64,000 bases of DNA from Halorussus sp. MSC15.2 (GCF_010747475.1 NZ_VSLZ01000005.1:62001-126000), one strand, 5' to 3'. Counted from the stretch's first letter, positions 14,650 to 23,701 are shown. The notes: generated by a model not told the origin, from the letters alone. Numbers and translations: made by a program.

Positions 14650-16746
14650 TCAGGTCGTCCGCAGGTGGTCGGTCGAGGGTTCGTATACCTCGCCCTTCTG
14701 TTTGAGTTTGTCTATCTCGTGTTCGGCCTTCGACTGCTCCATGCCGATTTCGTCGGCGCGAGCCATCACCTCGTCCACCGGCGCGCCCTCCTCGTAGTCC
14801 TCCTCGATTTCGCCGATGAGCTGTTTCAGGTTCTTGATGCGGTCTCGCTGGGACTTCGACTGGCCGGTCTCGACCACGTCGGCGTCGAACTGTCCGGTCT
14901 CGGGGTCCACGCCGATGTCTTGGAGACACGAGCGAGTGATTCGCACGGAGCGCTCGGCGTCCTCGATTTTCACCTCGTCCGAGAGGCGGACGCGGGCGCT
15001 AGCCTCCGCGAGACGGACCAGCGCCTCCAGTTTCCGGGCGGTCACGGGGACGGGCGCGTCCTCGTCGGCCCCCTTCGTCCGGAGGTCCACGTAGAAGTCC
15101 CGGATGCGCTCCATCGCCTCGTCGGTCATCGTCGGGAAGCAGTTGCGCTTCGAGTAGGCGATGTACTTCCGCAGGAGGTCGGGTTCGATGGCGGGCGCGA
15201 CCTCTTGGGTCTCGTTGTCCACTTCCGCCTGCGAGATGTTCGGCGCGCTCATCTCCGTGCGCTGGGTGTTCAACTGCCCCGCGTAGTTCGTCTGCAGGAT
15301 GTGTTCGGCCAGTCGCTTGTCCTCCTCCTCGTCGGGTTGGTCGGTGACGGTGAAGATGAGGTCGAACCGCGAGATGAGCGCCGGTTCGAGGTCTATCTGC
15401 TCGCCGATGGGTTCGTACTGGTCGAACCGGCCGTACTTGGGGTTCGCGGCCCCGAGCAGCGAGCATCGGGATTTGAGGGTGGCGTTGATGCCGGCCTTCG
15501 ACACCGAAATCTTCTGCTGTTCGAGCGCCTCGTGCATCGCGCTCCTGTCGTCCGGGGCCATCTTGTCGAGTTCGTCCACCGCGGCGATGCCCTTGTCCGC
15601 GAGGACGAGCGCACCCGCTTCGAGGGTCCACTGCTGGCCGTCGCCGAAGTCGTCGCGAACCGCGGCGGCGGTGAGACCGGCGGACGAGGACCCCTTCCCG
15701 GAGGTGTACACCGAGCGCGGCGCGATGTTCTGGACGTACGAAATCATCTGCGACTTACCCGTACCGGGGTCCCCTATCAACAGCATGTGGAGGTCGCCCC
15801 GAATCCGGGACTCGTCGGGGAGGTGCTTGGTCACGCCAGAGAACAACTGGAGAATCATCGCCAGTTTCTCCTCGTCGTAGCCGTAGATGGCCGGGGCCAT
15901 CGAATCGACCATCTGCTCGTAGATGTCGTCCTTTTGGGAGAGTTCGACGATTTCCTTCTTGTCCTCGTCGGTGATGTCCATCTCCTCGAACTCCTCGTCC
16001 TCGATGGTCACCGAGATGCCGTCCATGTACACGTCGAACACCGCGGACTTGTCCTGCTCGCTGCCCTGCTGTTCGAGGTGGAGGATGCCGGTGACCCTGA
16101 CGTGGTCGCCGGGCGTCACATCGCCGGTGATGTCGTCCTCGATGTGAACGTCGAGGCTCTTCGGCGTCTCGCCGCCGCGGAGTCCTTCGGGACTCTCCTG
16201 AATCCGGAGCTTCTGGGAGTCAACGAACTCGGACTGGTCGAAGTTTATCTGGAACGGTCCCTGTCGCTCACAGCCCTGACACTCGTGGGGTTCCTGAAAG
16301 TCGCCGCTGCTCTGGGGGATGTACGTCAGCGTGCCGCAGCGCTGGCACTCGAAGGCGGCCTCCTGAATCTTGGGTCGGACGTCGGTCGCCTTCCGGACGA
16401 TGCCCTGCACGCTGACCAGCGTGTTGACGTGCCGGGCGCGAATCTCGCGGATGTCGGTCTGCTGGTCCAGATTCTCGATTCGGACGTGGGCCTGCCCCAG
16501 ACTCACGTCCACCGGGAGGTCGTAGAGGCGGAGCGCTTCCTCGGCGTACTCGCGCAATTGCTCGGGTTTCGAGACGAAGTCGTCTGCGAGGTCGGCGTCG
16601 TACCGATAGAGGTCGGTCCAATCGACGTGGAGCGAGCGCTGTTCGTTCGGATAGTTCTGGGCGAGTTCGCCGATTTCGTCGCTGTAGTACCGCCGGTAGA
16701 ACTGCTCGAAGTTATCAATCAGCTCCGTGTTCTCCGCGCGAGCCAT
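14650..16746 (-). CDS. mcm: MCM replicative DNA helicase
   Basis: 698 residues. N-terminal domain with a zinc finger (CQRCGTL ... CQGCERQG, about residues 135-165) and OB fold, then the AAA+ core: Walker A GDPGTGKSQ (Lys331), DKGIAAVDELDKM (Walker B), Walker-like sensor ANPKYGRFDQYEP and arginine finger SRFDLIF. A winged helix follows at the C-terminus (about residues 640-698). Forms the hexameric 3'-5' helicase of the replisome. No intein is inserted, which is worth noting because haloarchaeal mcm genes often have one at the Walker A. Followed by a small gene five bases downstream. Confidence 0.97.
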   Translation of the reverse strand: MARAENTELIDNFEQFYRRYYSDEIGELAQNYPNEQRSLHVDWTDLYRYDADLADDFVSKPEQLREYAEEALRLYDLPVDVSLGQAHVRIENLDQQTDIREIRARHVNTLVSVQGIVRKATDVRPKIQEAAFECQRCGTLTYIPQSSGDFQEPHECQGCERQGPFQINFDQSEFVDSQKLRIQESPEGLRGGETPKSLDVHIEDDITGDVTPGDHVRVTGILHLEQQGSEQDKSAVFDVYMDGISVTIEDEEFEEMDITDEDKKEIVELSQKDDIYEQMVDSMAPAIYGYDEEKLAMILQLFSGVTKHLPDESRIRGDLHMLLIGDPGTGKSQMISYVQNIAPRSVYTSGKGSSSAGLTAAAVRDDFGDGQQWTLEAGALVLADKGIAAVDELDKMAPDDRSAMHEALEQQKISVSKAGINATLKSRCSLLGAANPKYGRFDQYEPIGEQIDLEPALISRFDLIFTVTDQPDEEEDKRLAEHILQTNYAGQLNTQRTEMSAPNISQAEVDNETQEVAPAIEPDLLRKYIAYSKRNCFPTMTDEAMERIRDFYVDLRTKGADEDAPVPVTARKLEALVRLAEASARVRLSDEVKIEDAERSVRITRSCLQDIGVDPETGQFDADVVETGQSKSQRDRIKNLKQLIGEIEEDYEEGAPVDEVMARADEIGMEQSKAEHEIDKLKQKGEVYEPSTDHLRTT

Positions 16747-16855
16747 TCAAGGAACTCGTAGTTCTTCCTTCGATAAGAACCTTCGTAAAGCAGAGCGGAA
16801 GTGAAGCCGCCGTCTCTCCGACGGAGGGCGGCGCTACCCGCCGAGGAGGACGACG

Positions 16856-17566
16856 TTATCCCCCGAGATAGAGCTGCGAGACTTCCTCGTTGTCGATGAG
16901 GTCGGCCGCGGCGTTCTCGAAGCGGACGGACCCTTGGTCGAGGACGTAGCCGCGGTCGGAGATGCCGAGTCCCTTCGTGGCGTTCTGCTCGACCATGAGA
17001 ATCGCGGTGTCCATCTCGTTGACCGCCTGCACGTGGCCGAACACGTCGTCGGCGGTGTTCGGCGCGAGTCCGGCCGACGGTTCGTCGATGAGGAGGACGT
17101 CCGGTTCCATCACGAGCGCCCGAGCGAACGCCAGCACCTGTCGCTGTCCGCCCGAGAGGGTGTTGGCCTTCGCCGACCGCTTCTGGTCGAGGATGTCGAA
17201 TCGGTCGTACAGGTCCGCGATGACCTCCGAGAGACCGTCTTCGCGGGCGACGCCGCCCATTCGGAGGTTCTCGTCGATGGTGAGCGTCCCGAACACGTTG
17301 TCGGTCTGGGGCACGTAGCCGATGCCCTCGCGGACGATGTCCTCGGGTGCCATTCCGCCGATTTCACGGCCGTGGTACTCCACGGTTCCCGCCCACGGCG
17401 TCAGCATGCCGAAGGCCGTCTTGAGGACCGTCGATTTCCCCGCGCCGTTCGGGCCGATGAGACAGACGATTTCGTCGGCGTCCAGATGCATCGAGCAGTC
17501 GTCGAGCACCTGCACCTCGCCGTAGCCGCTGTCCACGCCCGACAGTTCGAGGACGTGGTCGCTCAC
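16856..17566 (-). CDS. livF: Branched-chain amino acid-type ABC transporter ATPase LivF
   Basis: 236 residues. Walker A GPNGAGKSTVL, Q-loop VPQTDNVF, signature LSGGQRQ, Walker B VLLIDEPSAGL and H-loop region MVEQNA are all intact. The pattern of LivF (second ATPase, short C-terminus ending VSQLYLGG) is clear. Its ATG overlaps the livG stop (17566-17563). Last gene of a five-gene uptake operon livKHMGF. Substrate is set by LivK, which is frameshifted in this sequence. Confidence 0.93.
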   Translation of the reverse strand: MSDHVLELSGVDSGYGEVQVLDDCSMHLDADEIVCLIGPNGAGKSTVLKTAFGMLTPWAGTVEYHGREIGGMAPEDIVREGIGYVPQTDNVFGTLTIDENLRMGGVAREDGLSEVIADLYDRFDILDQKRSAKANTLSGGQRQVLAFARALVMEPDVLLIDEPSAGLAPNTADDVFGHVQAVNEMDTAILMVEQNATKGLGISDRGYVLDQGSVRFENAAADLIDNEEVSQLYLGG

Positions 17567-18390
17567 GCGCCACCTCCCAGATACGCCTCGACGACGCGGT
17601 CGTCGGACTGCACCTCGTCGGGGGTTCCCTCCATGAGAACGCTCCCGCGGTCTAACACCACTACCGGGTCGGCGAGATTCATGACGAACTCCATGTCGTG
17701 TTCGATGAGCAGGAACGTCGTCCCCTGCTCGTTGAGTCGGCGAACCTGCTCGGCGAGTTTGTTCCGGAGCGTCGGGTTGACGCCCGCGACCGGTTCGTCC
17801 AGCAGGAGGACCTCCGGTTCGGCCAGCATCGCGCGGGCCAGTTCGACCAGTTTCATCTGTCCGCCCGAGAGGTCCGTCGCCGGTTGCGTGGCGAGGTGGT
17901 CGATTTCGAACTCCTCCAAGATTCGCTGGGCGTCGGCGAGGTTGCGCGACTCGGTCTCGGCGACTTCGCCGGGCGAGGTGAACAGTTTCACGAACGACTC
18001 GCCGGGTTGCTTTCTCGGTCCCACCAGCATCGCCTCGCGGACCGTCATCCCCTCGAGTTTCCGGGGCGTCTGGAACGTCCGAATCAGTCCGTGGTCGGCG
18101 ACTTGGTACGGTTCCGCGCCGGTGACGTCGGTCCCGTTGACCTCGACGCGCCCAGCGTCGGGTTCGTAGAAGCCCGAGATGAGGTTGAAGAGCGTGGACT
18201 TGCCGGCACCGTTCGGACCGATGAGACCGGTGATGGTCCCGCGTTCGACCTCGAAGGTGGCGTGGTCGGTGGCGACCAGTCCGCCGAACGACTTCTGGAG
18301 GTCGTCCACGCGCAGGACGACGTTCTCCTTCGAGAGGTTCGCGCCCAGACGCGGGTCGTTCGGGGATTCGAGGTCACTCACCGTCGCCAC
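17563..18390 (-). CDS. livG: Branched-chain amino acid-type ABC transporter ATPase LivG
   Basis: 275 residues. Walker A GPNGAGKSTLFNLISGF, signature DLSGGQMKLVELARA, Walker B VLLLDEPVAGVNP, and the LivG-specific GLIRTFQTPRKLEGMTVREAMLVG. Overlaps both livM (17 bp) and livF (4 bp), so the operon is tightly coupled. Peripheral on the cytoplasmic side. Confidence 0.93.
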   Translation of the reverse strand: MATVSDLESPNDPRLGANLSKENVVLRVDDLQKSFGGLVATDHATFEVERGTITGLIGPNGAGKSTLFNLISGFYEPDAGRVEVNGTDVTGAEPYQVADHGLIRTFQTPRKLEGMTVREAMLVGPRKQPGESFVKLFTSPGEVAETESRNLADAQRILEEFEIDHLATQPATDLSGGQMKLVELARAMLAEPEVLLLDEPVAGVNPTLRNKLAEQVRRLNEQGTTFLLIEHDMEFVMNLADPVVVLDRGSVLMEGTPDEVQSDDRVVEAYLGGGA

Positions 18391-19549
18391 CTCCCTTGGC
18401 GTCGCGGACGCCGGAGTCGGGCCGGGACGGCGCGCCGTCGACGGCGTCGGGCCAGATGAGTTCGCGCTGGGGCGGCAGGATGCCCTCCGGACGGAACCGC
18501 ATCAGCGCGATGATGAGGACGCCGATGAGCAGCAGTCGGAGCGGAGCCACGTCGACGGGAATCCACGAGAACTCGTTGAGGAACCGGGTCCCCTCGCGGA
18601 TGGCGACGATGACGAACCCGCCGAACAGCGCGCCGCGGTTCGAACCGCTGCCGCCGAGGATGACCGCGACCCAGACGTAGAACGTCGTCACGGGGTCGAG
18701 GTCGCCGGGGCTGACGAACAGGTTCAGGTGGGCGTAGAAGACGCCCGCCAGCGCCATTATCAGACTGCCGAGGACGAACGACTGCATCTTGAACGAGTAG
18801 GTGTTCTTCCCCAGCGCCCGCGCGAGGTCCTCGTCGGACCGAATCGTCCGGAGGACGCGACCCCACGGCGAGCGGTGGGCGCGCTTGAGGACCGCGTAGG
18901 TGACGCTGACGAACGTCACGACGAGCGCGACGTTCAGCAGCGCGTTCCAGAACGGCGTTTCGAGGACGAGAGTGGTGCCGGGGAGCGCGACCTCCAGTCC
19001 GGGCATCGCGCTCGGGAACGTCTCCAGCAGCGGCCACCCCTCGAAGAAACTCGGGATGCCGCGGACTCCCGCGCTGCCGTTGGTCCACTGGCGTTCGTTG
19101 AGGACGACGAGTCGGACGACCTCGGCCAGTCCGAGCGACGCGATGGCGAGGTAGTCCGCGCGGAGACGGAGCGTCGGCACGCCGATGAGGACTGCGAGGA
19201 GGCCCGCGACCACGAGCGCGACCACGAGTCCGACGAGCGGGCTGTACCCCCCGGCGATGGGGGACGTACTCGCGCTCATGAGCGCGGTACCGTACGCGCC
19301 GATACCGAAGAACGCCGCGACGCTGAAGTTAATCAGTCCGGAGAACCCCCACTGGGAGTTCAGTCCGAACGACAGCAGCGAGTACATCCCCGCGAGACCG
19401 ACGAGATACAGGAAGTACGTCGGCGCGAGTCCGCCCGAGAGCAGGCCGAACAGCAGCAGCGCTGCGAACCCGACGATGAAGGCGAGGACGCCCTGTTCGG
19501 GTCGCGTGAGGTCCGCCCAGTACTCGGTCGGGTCGGTGAGTGCGTTCAT
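18374..19549 (-). CDS. livM: ABC transporter permease LivM
   Basis: 391 residues with about ten hydrophobic segments. Family features: GLAGMYSLLSFGLNSQWGFSGLINFSVAAFFGIGAYG, GVPTLRLRADYLAIASLGLAEVVRL, and GRVLRTIRSDEDLARALGKNTYSFK, the EAA-like coupling loop that contacts the ATPases. Hydrophilic C-terminal tail after the last helix (about 25 residues). Pairs with LivH one base away. Confidence 0.93.
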   Translation of the reverse strand: MNALTDPTEYWADLTRPEQGVLAFIVGFAALLLFGLLSGGLAPTYFLYLVGLAGMYSLLSFGLNSQWGFSGLINFSVAAFFGIGAYGTALMSASTSPIAGGYSPLVGLVVALVVAGLLAVLIGVPTLRLRADYLAIASLGLAEVVRLVVLNERQWTNGSAGVRGIPSFFEGWPLLETFPSAMPGLEVALPGTTLVLETPFWNALLNVALVVTFVSVTYAVLKRAHRSPWGRVLRTIRSDEDLARALGKNTYSFKMQSFVLGSLIMALAGVFYAHLNLFVSPGDLDPVTTFYVWVAVILGGSGSNRGALFGGFVIVAIREGTRFLNEFSWIPVDVAPLRLLLIGVLIIALMRFRPEGILPPQRELIWPDAVDGAPSRPDSGVRDAKGGGDGE

Positions 19550-19550
19550 C

Positions 19551-20447
19551 TCAGGTCGCCTCCTGTGCGATTCCGTTGGGACGGACGAGCAGCACGGCCA
19601 CCATGATGACGAACGCGATGGCGTTGGCGTACTCGATGCCGACGGGAAGCACCGGCGTCAACTGGTTTATCATGCCGATGAGGAGTCCGCCGAGCATCGC
19701 CCCGTAGACGGAGCCGATACCGCCGAGGATGACGGCCGCGAAGATGAGCAGCAGCAGGTCGAACCCCATCCGCGGCGCGAGCTGGTTGTAGAGACCGAGG
19801 AACACGCCGCCTGCACCGGCCAGTCCGGCCCCGATAATCCACGTCCATAGTTTGATGCGGTCGGTGCGGATGCCGCTCACGCGGGCGAGGTCGGGATTGT
19901 CCGCCATCGCGCGCATCTTCCGACCGAGGTCGCTGTGCTGGAGCAGGACGTGAAGCCCGCTCACCAACACGAGCGCCGAGACGGCGATTGCCACGTCGTG
20001 TTGGGTGACGCGGACTCCGTAGGGGACGAGCCACTCGATGGGCCGGAGCGATTGGATGTCGTATCGAGTGAAGTCCGCGCCGAACCCCATCTGAATCACC
20101 GCGCGGTAGACGAAGGCGACGCCGATGGACGTTATCAGCAGTCCGATGGAACCGACGTCGAGCGGTTCGTAGACGACCTTCTCGGTGACGACGGCGACGA
20201 CCGCCGCCACGGCGATACCGACCAGCAGCGCGACGAAGAAGCCCAGCGGAAGTCCCAGCACTGCTCCGCCCAGACCGCCGACGGCCCCGAACGTGACCAG
20301 CGCCGTGTACGCCCCGATAGTCATCGTGTCGCCGTGGGCGAAGTTCGCGAAGTCGGCGATGCTGTAGACGAGCGACAGCCCGATACTCCCGAGGATGATG
20401 ATGCTGCTGAATATCAGCCCGTTGACGAAGTGTTCTAGAAGGGCCAT
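19551..20447 (-). CDS. livH: ABC transporter permease LivH
   Basis: 298 residues, about eight membrane segments. Typical LivH blocks: GLSLVYSIADFANFAHGDTMTIGAYTAL at the N-terminus, GRKMRAMADNPDLARVSGIRTD as the coupling helix, and VILGGIGSVYGAMLGGLLIGM near the C-terminus. Six bases separate it from the livK 3' end. Transports amino acids or amides as part of LivKHMGF. Confidence 0.93.
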   Translation of the reverse strand: MALLEHFVNGLIFSSIIILGSIGLSLVYSIADFANFAHGDTMTIGAYTALVTFGAVGGLGGAVLGLPLGFFVALLVGIAVAAVVAVVTEKVVYEPLDVGSIGLLITSIGVAFVYRAVIQMGFGADFTRYDIQSLRPIEWLVPYGVRVTQHDVAIAVSALVLVSGLHVLLQHSDLGRKMRAMADNPDLARVSGIRTDRIKLWTWIIGAGLAGAGGVFLGLYNQLAPRMGFDLLLLIFAAVILGGIGSVYGAMLGGLLIGMINQLTPVLPVGIEYANAIAFVIMVAVLLVRPNGIAQEAT

Positions 20448-20453
20448 TGGGGC

Positions 20454-21745
20454 TTACGACTCGATGAAGCCGGTTCCGACGTAGTCGTGGTTCTCGACGG
20501 TGAGAATCTGGAGGTAGCCCACGGGGTCGCCGTTCTCGTCGAAGTCGATGGGGCCGCTGACGCCCTGATAGTCCACGTCGTCCACGCCGCCGCCGTCGGC
20601 GAGAATCTTGCTCGCGGCCTCGAAAGAAGTCACCTTCTCGCCCTCCGGTCGAGTCACCTCGCGGACGGTCTTCTGGAGCGCCTTGCCGGTGAACTCGTCG
20701 GCGGCCTGTATCGACAGCGCCGCCGTGACGACGCAGTCGTAGGCGTAGGCCGACCACGCGGTCGGTTCCTCGCCGTACTCCTCTTTGAACGCGCTGGCGA
20801 ACTCCTTGTAGTTGTCTTGGTCCACGGGGGCCGACGGCACCACGATTTTCATGCCGTCCATGCTCCCTTCCGGGGTGTTCTTGAGGACGTTGTCGCCCGA
20901 GACGGAGTCGGCACCGTAGAACTGCGCCTCGTAGCCGCTGGAGTAGGCCTCGTTCACCATCGTGGCGAACTCCGCCTGATAGGTGATGAACAGCCACGCG
21001 TCGGCACCGGAACTGTTCATCTCCGAGACGACGCCCGAGTAGGACTGCTGCTTCTGGTCGTGAGGGTTCTTGTAGGCTATCTCGCCGTCGTAGGACTGCT
21101 CGAACGCGTCGGCGAGGCTCTGGCCGTAGTCGTTGTTGACGTAGGTGACGGCGACTTCGTCGTAGCCGTCGTCCGCGATGATGTTCGAAAGCGCAGTCGA
21201 TTGGGTGCGACCGGTCGGCGACATCCGGAGCAGACCGGGGAAGTCGGTGAGGCTCAGTCCAGTGGAGTTCTGCTCAGTTGAACGACGTCGGTGCCCTGAA
21301 CGACGCTCTCGTAGATGGCCAGCGAGACGCCGGAGCCGACGGACCCGATGAGGAAGGGGACCTGATTCTGGTTCACCAGCTTCTGGGCGGCCGAGACGCC
21401 GCCCTGACTCTCGGACTCGGAGTCCTCGACGATTATCTTGAGGTCACGCCCGTTGATTCCGACCTCGTTCACCCGCTTCAGCGCGAGGTCCTTCCCGCGC
21501 TGGTTGCGCTCGCCGAACGCCGACAGCGAACCGGTGAGCGAGTCCACCATCCCGATGGCGTAGGGACCGCCGTCGCTCCCGCTTTCGGTCTCGGTTTCGG
21601 TCGTCCCCTCGGTTTCGGTCTCCGTCGTCTCCTCGGACCCGTCGTCCGTCGAACTCACGCAACCGGCCAACGCGGTGACGCCCGCCCCACCCGCCGCCTT
21701 CAACAGCGTTCTCCGGTCGATGATATCCACGATGTTTCGTGACAT
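20454..21745 (-). pseudogene. livK: Periplasmic-type substrate-binding lipoprotein LivK, broken by one missing base
   Basis: First gene of the liv operon. From ATG 21745 the protein has a Tat signal with lipobox (DRRTLLKAAGG ... ALAGC), a Thr/Glu-rich linker and the first half of a type I substrate-binding fold (YAIGMVDSLTGSLSAFG ... LIGSVGSGVSLAIYESVVQ). At 21270-21271 the frame breaks: it reads VVQLSRTPLD-stop, while one extra base gives VVQLSQNSTGLSLTDFPGLLRMSPTGRTQ and continues to 20454. The repaired protein is 430 residues. A start at 21769 is also open, but 21745 puts the signal at the N-terminus. Cargo unknown; the adjacent proline catabolism genes share an operator-like site with it. 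Confidence 0.82.
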
Positions 21746-21785
21746 TACGTCTATGGGGAGTTGTACCACGAGGGGGTTAACCCCG

Positions 21786-21805
21786 ACCCTACCATGGTCG
21801 GGTGC
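21786..21805. promoter_or_regulatory. Operator-like sequence, copy 1 (livK/proline dehydrogenase divergent region)
   Basis: ACCCTACCATGGTCGGGTGC differs at one base from a 20-base part of the perfect palindrome at 23566-23587. It sits 41-60 bases before the livK ATG and 90-110 before the proline dehydrogenase start, so it could control both directions. Confidence 0.6.
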
Positions 21806-21864
21806 CTCGGTAGAGCAACTGAGAGCCGCGAAAACGCTGTTGTCGTGTATTCAGAGGGCTGCCA

Positions 21865-21871
21865 CTTATAC
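21865..21871 (+). promoter_or_regulatory. TATA box for proline dehydrogenase
   Basis: CTTATAC is centred 27 nt upstream of ATG 21895, the leaderless spacing seen at other genes in this window. This supports transcription starting at about 21895. Confidence 0.55.
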
Positions 21872-21894
21872 TCACCGGCCGTTCGGCGTAACTT

Positions 21895-21904
21895 ATGGTC
21901 GGGT
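21895..21904. promoter_or_regulatory. Operator-like half site at the proline dehydrogenase transcription start
   Basis: ATGGTCGGGT matches the right half of the shared palindrome. It coincides with the predicted transcription start, where a bound protein would block initiation. Short, so chance cannot be excluded. Confidence 0.35.
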
Positions 21905-22767
21905 CGCCGTATAGGTGGGTCGCGTCTCTAGTGTGCGTCGTGATACCACCGATTGCCAACGACTTCGTCGCGGGCGAGACGCCCGAGGCGGCGCTGACCC
22001 ACGTGGACGGCGTGAACGACCGGGGCGTGTCGGCCATCCTGAACCTGCTCGGGGAACACTACGAGGACCGTTCGCCCGCGGACGCCGACGCCGACGCGTA
22101 CGTCGAACTCGCGGCGGCCATCGCCGACCGGGGGTCCGACGCCTGCATCTCCGTCAAGCCCAGCCAAATCGGACTCGGCGTCGGCGACGCCGTCTTCCGG
22201 GAGAACCTCGCGCGAATCGTGGACGCCGCCGACTGCTTCGTCTGGATAGACATGGAGGACCACGAGACGACGGACGTGACGCTGGACGCTTTCGAGCGAC
22301 ACGCCCGCGAGACGGACGGCCGGGTCGGCGTCTGCGTGCAGGCGAATCTGAAGCGGACCCGCGACGACCTCGAACGACTCGCCGACGTGCCGGGCAAGGT
22401 TCGCCTCGTCAAAGGCGCGTACGACGAGTCGGCGGAAATCGCCTACAAGAAGAAAGCGCGGGTGGACGAGGCGTACCGAGAACTCCTCTCGTTCATGTTC
22501 CGCGAGTTCGACGACGGCGTCGCCGTCGGCAGTCACGACCCCGCGATGATAGAACTCGCGCGAGAACTCCACGACGAACACGGGACGCCCTACGAGGTGC
22601 AGATGCTGATGGGTGTCCGCGAGCGAGCGCAGTTCGACCTCGCCGAGGACGTCGCGGTCTACCAGTACGTCCCCTACGGGAGCAAGTGGTTCTCCTACTT
22701 CTACCGCCGCATCCGGGAGCGGAAATCGAACGCGCTGTTCGCGCTACGGGCCATCGTCGGGCGTTGA
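21895..22767 (+). CDS. Proline dehydrogenase
   Basis: FAD-dependent oxidation of proline to pyrroline-5-carboxylate, first step of proline catabolism. The TIM-barrel core is visible: ISVKPSQIG, WIDMEDHETTDVT, VCVQANLKRTRDDL, VRLVKGAYDES and the C-terminal YVPYGSKWFSYFYRRIRERKSN, which holds the substrate-binding Arg pair. 290 residues from ATG 21895, which sits at the predicted transcription start. The family usually begins at IPPIANDFVAGETPE, so the GTG at 21940 (275 residues) is a credible alternative with a 45-nt leader. The next pathway enzyme lies 0.9 kb downstream with a regulator gene between. Confidence 0.9.
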   Translation: MVGSPYRWVASLVCVVIPPIANDFVAGETPEAALTHVDGVNDRGVSAILNLLGEHYEDRSPADADADAYVELAAAIADRGSDACISVKPSQIGLGVGDAVFRENLARIVDAADCFVWIDMEDHETTDVTLDAFERHARETDGRVGVCVQANLKRTRDDLERLADVPGKVRLVKGAYDESAEIAYKKKARVDEAYRELLSFMFREFDDGVAVGSHDPAMIELARELHDEHGTPYEVQMLMGVRERAQFDLAEDVAVYQYVPYGSKWFSYFYRRIRERKSNALFALRAIVGR

Positions 22768-22796
22768 GTCGCAGACCGCGGGTTGGTCACGGGCGA

Positions 22797-23516
22797 CTAC
22801 GGGTCGAGAAGTTTCGACTCGGCCTTCCGGAGGTGTTCGAGCAGCGTCGTCTTCGAGACGTCGAGGTCGTCGGCGAGTTCGCGGGTCGAGGTCCCGCGGG
22901 GCCACTCGTAGTACCCCGTCTCCCGGGCGTGTTCGAAGACCTTCCGCTGGGTGGTCGTGAGCGTGTCGAGTCGCTGGTCGCGCGGGGACCGGCCGTTGGC
23001 GTCGGCCGCCGTGATGGAGTCGATGCTCACTTCGGCACCCGACTGCTCGCGGACGTTCTGTAGCGCGTCCTCGATTCCAGACCGTTCGCCCGCGAACCCG
23101 ACGTGCCACTCCTCCTTGCCGTTCTCGATTCGGACCGGCGCGCTGTGGACGAACCCGTTTTCGAGTAACGTGGGACAGACCATGTCGTCGGGGTCGTACT
23201 CCAAGAAGAACTCCCGGACCACGTTGCCCGGCGCGTTGCGCGCGCGGCCGAACCGCTCCTGTAGTTCGAGCAGTTCGCCGGCGCGGTCGGACGCGCGGAT
23301 GGCGTCGAAGAGGCGTTCGACCTCCGCCTCCGTCTCGCCGAAGGCCGTGAAGAGACCGTTGACCGACGACGGTCGGTCCCCGGTCGTCGGCGAGTTGTAA
23401 ATCGCGTGCGCCAACACGCCGCCGGCGGTCCGTTCGGTCGCCTCGATGGCCCAGCAGTTCGGATGCCACAGGTCGAGCGTCAGTCTCGTTCCCGGTATCT
23501 GTTCCGCGATAGTCAT
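22797..23516 (-). CDS. Bat-type HTH regulator, probable controller of proline catabolism
   Basis: 239 residues from ATG 23516. The last 55 residues form the HTH-10 domain of bacterio-opsin-activator-like regulators (LTTTQRKVFEHARETGYYEWPRGTSTRELADDLDVSKTTLLEHLRKAESKLL). The N-terminal 170 residues, with LTLDLWHPNCWAIEATERTAGGVLAHAIYNSP, form the usual sensor-like region of this class. It sits between proline dehydrogenase and P5C dehydrogenase and is transcribed away from the latter, which makes it the best candidate to bind the palindromes at 21786 and 23566 (inference). A start at 23534 is open but would read through an inverted repeat. Confidence 0.82.
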   Translation of the reverse strand: MTIAEQIPGTRLTLDLWHPNCWAIEATERTAGGVLAHAIYNSPTTGDRPSSVNGLFTAFGETEAEVERLFDAIRASDRAGELLELQERFGRARNAPGNVVREFFLEYDPDDMVCPTLLENGFVHSAPVRIENGKEEWHVGFAGERSGIEDALQNVREQSGAEVSIDSITAADANGRSPRDQRLDTLTTTQRKVFEHARETGYYEWPRGTSTRELADDLDVSKTTLLEHLRKAESKLLDP

Positions 23517-23531
23517 CCCTGATATAGGCCT

Positions 23532-23547
23532 CACGCACTATTGCGTG
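23532..23547. promoter_or_regulatory. Inverted repeat upstream of the bat-type regulator
   Basis: CACGCA, four bases (CTAT), TGCGTG: a perfect 6-bp inverted repeat, 16-31 bases upstream of the regulator ATG. The spacer holds the TATA-like CAATAG (minus strand) at about -25, so occupation would block the regulator's own promoter. Unlike the palindrome at 23566, hence possibly a different site. Confidence 0.4.
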
Positions 23548-23565
23548 TGTCGGTTCAACGAGGAT

Positions 23566-23587
23566 GCACCCGACCATGGTCGGGTGC
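23566..23587. promoter_or_regulatory. 22-bp perfect palindrome, operator-like copy 2
   Basis: GCACCCGACCA followed directly by its exact reverse complement. It lies between the divergent regulator and P5C dehydrogenase genes, 50-71 bases upstream of the regulator ATG. Twenty of its bases recur with a single mismatch at 21786-21805. Confidence 0.65.
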
Positions 23588-23640
23588 GCGTCGGGCGGGC
23601 TATCGACCCCACTCGCGACGCGACGGACCCGGACGCCGCG

Positions 23641-23659
23641 CCCGCCCATGGTCGGCGGG
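23641..23659. promoter_or_regulatory. Imperfect palindrome related to the operator, upstream of P5C dehydrogenase
   Basis: CCCGCCCATGGTCGGCGGG shares the CCATGGTCGG core with the other copies and has matching CCCGCC/GGCGGG arms. It is 43-61 bases upstream of the P5C dehydrogenase ATG. Weaker than the other copies. Confidence 0.35.
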
Positions 23660-23701
23660 GGAGTTTGGCGCTCTCCCACTGGACGAACATCACGAACACC
23701 G

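Noticed and set aside
14665-16761. 698-codon open frame on the + strand opposite mcm
   Set aside because: Antisense shadow of mcm caused by GC-rich codons; Val/Leu/Arg-rich text without motifs.
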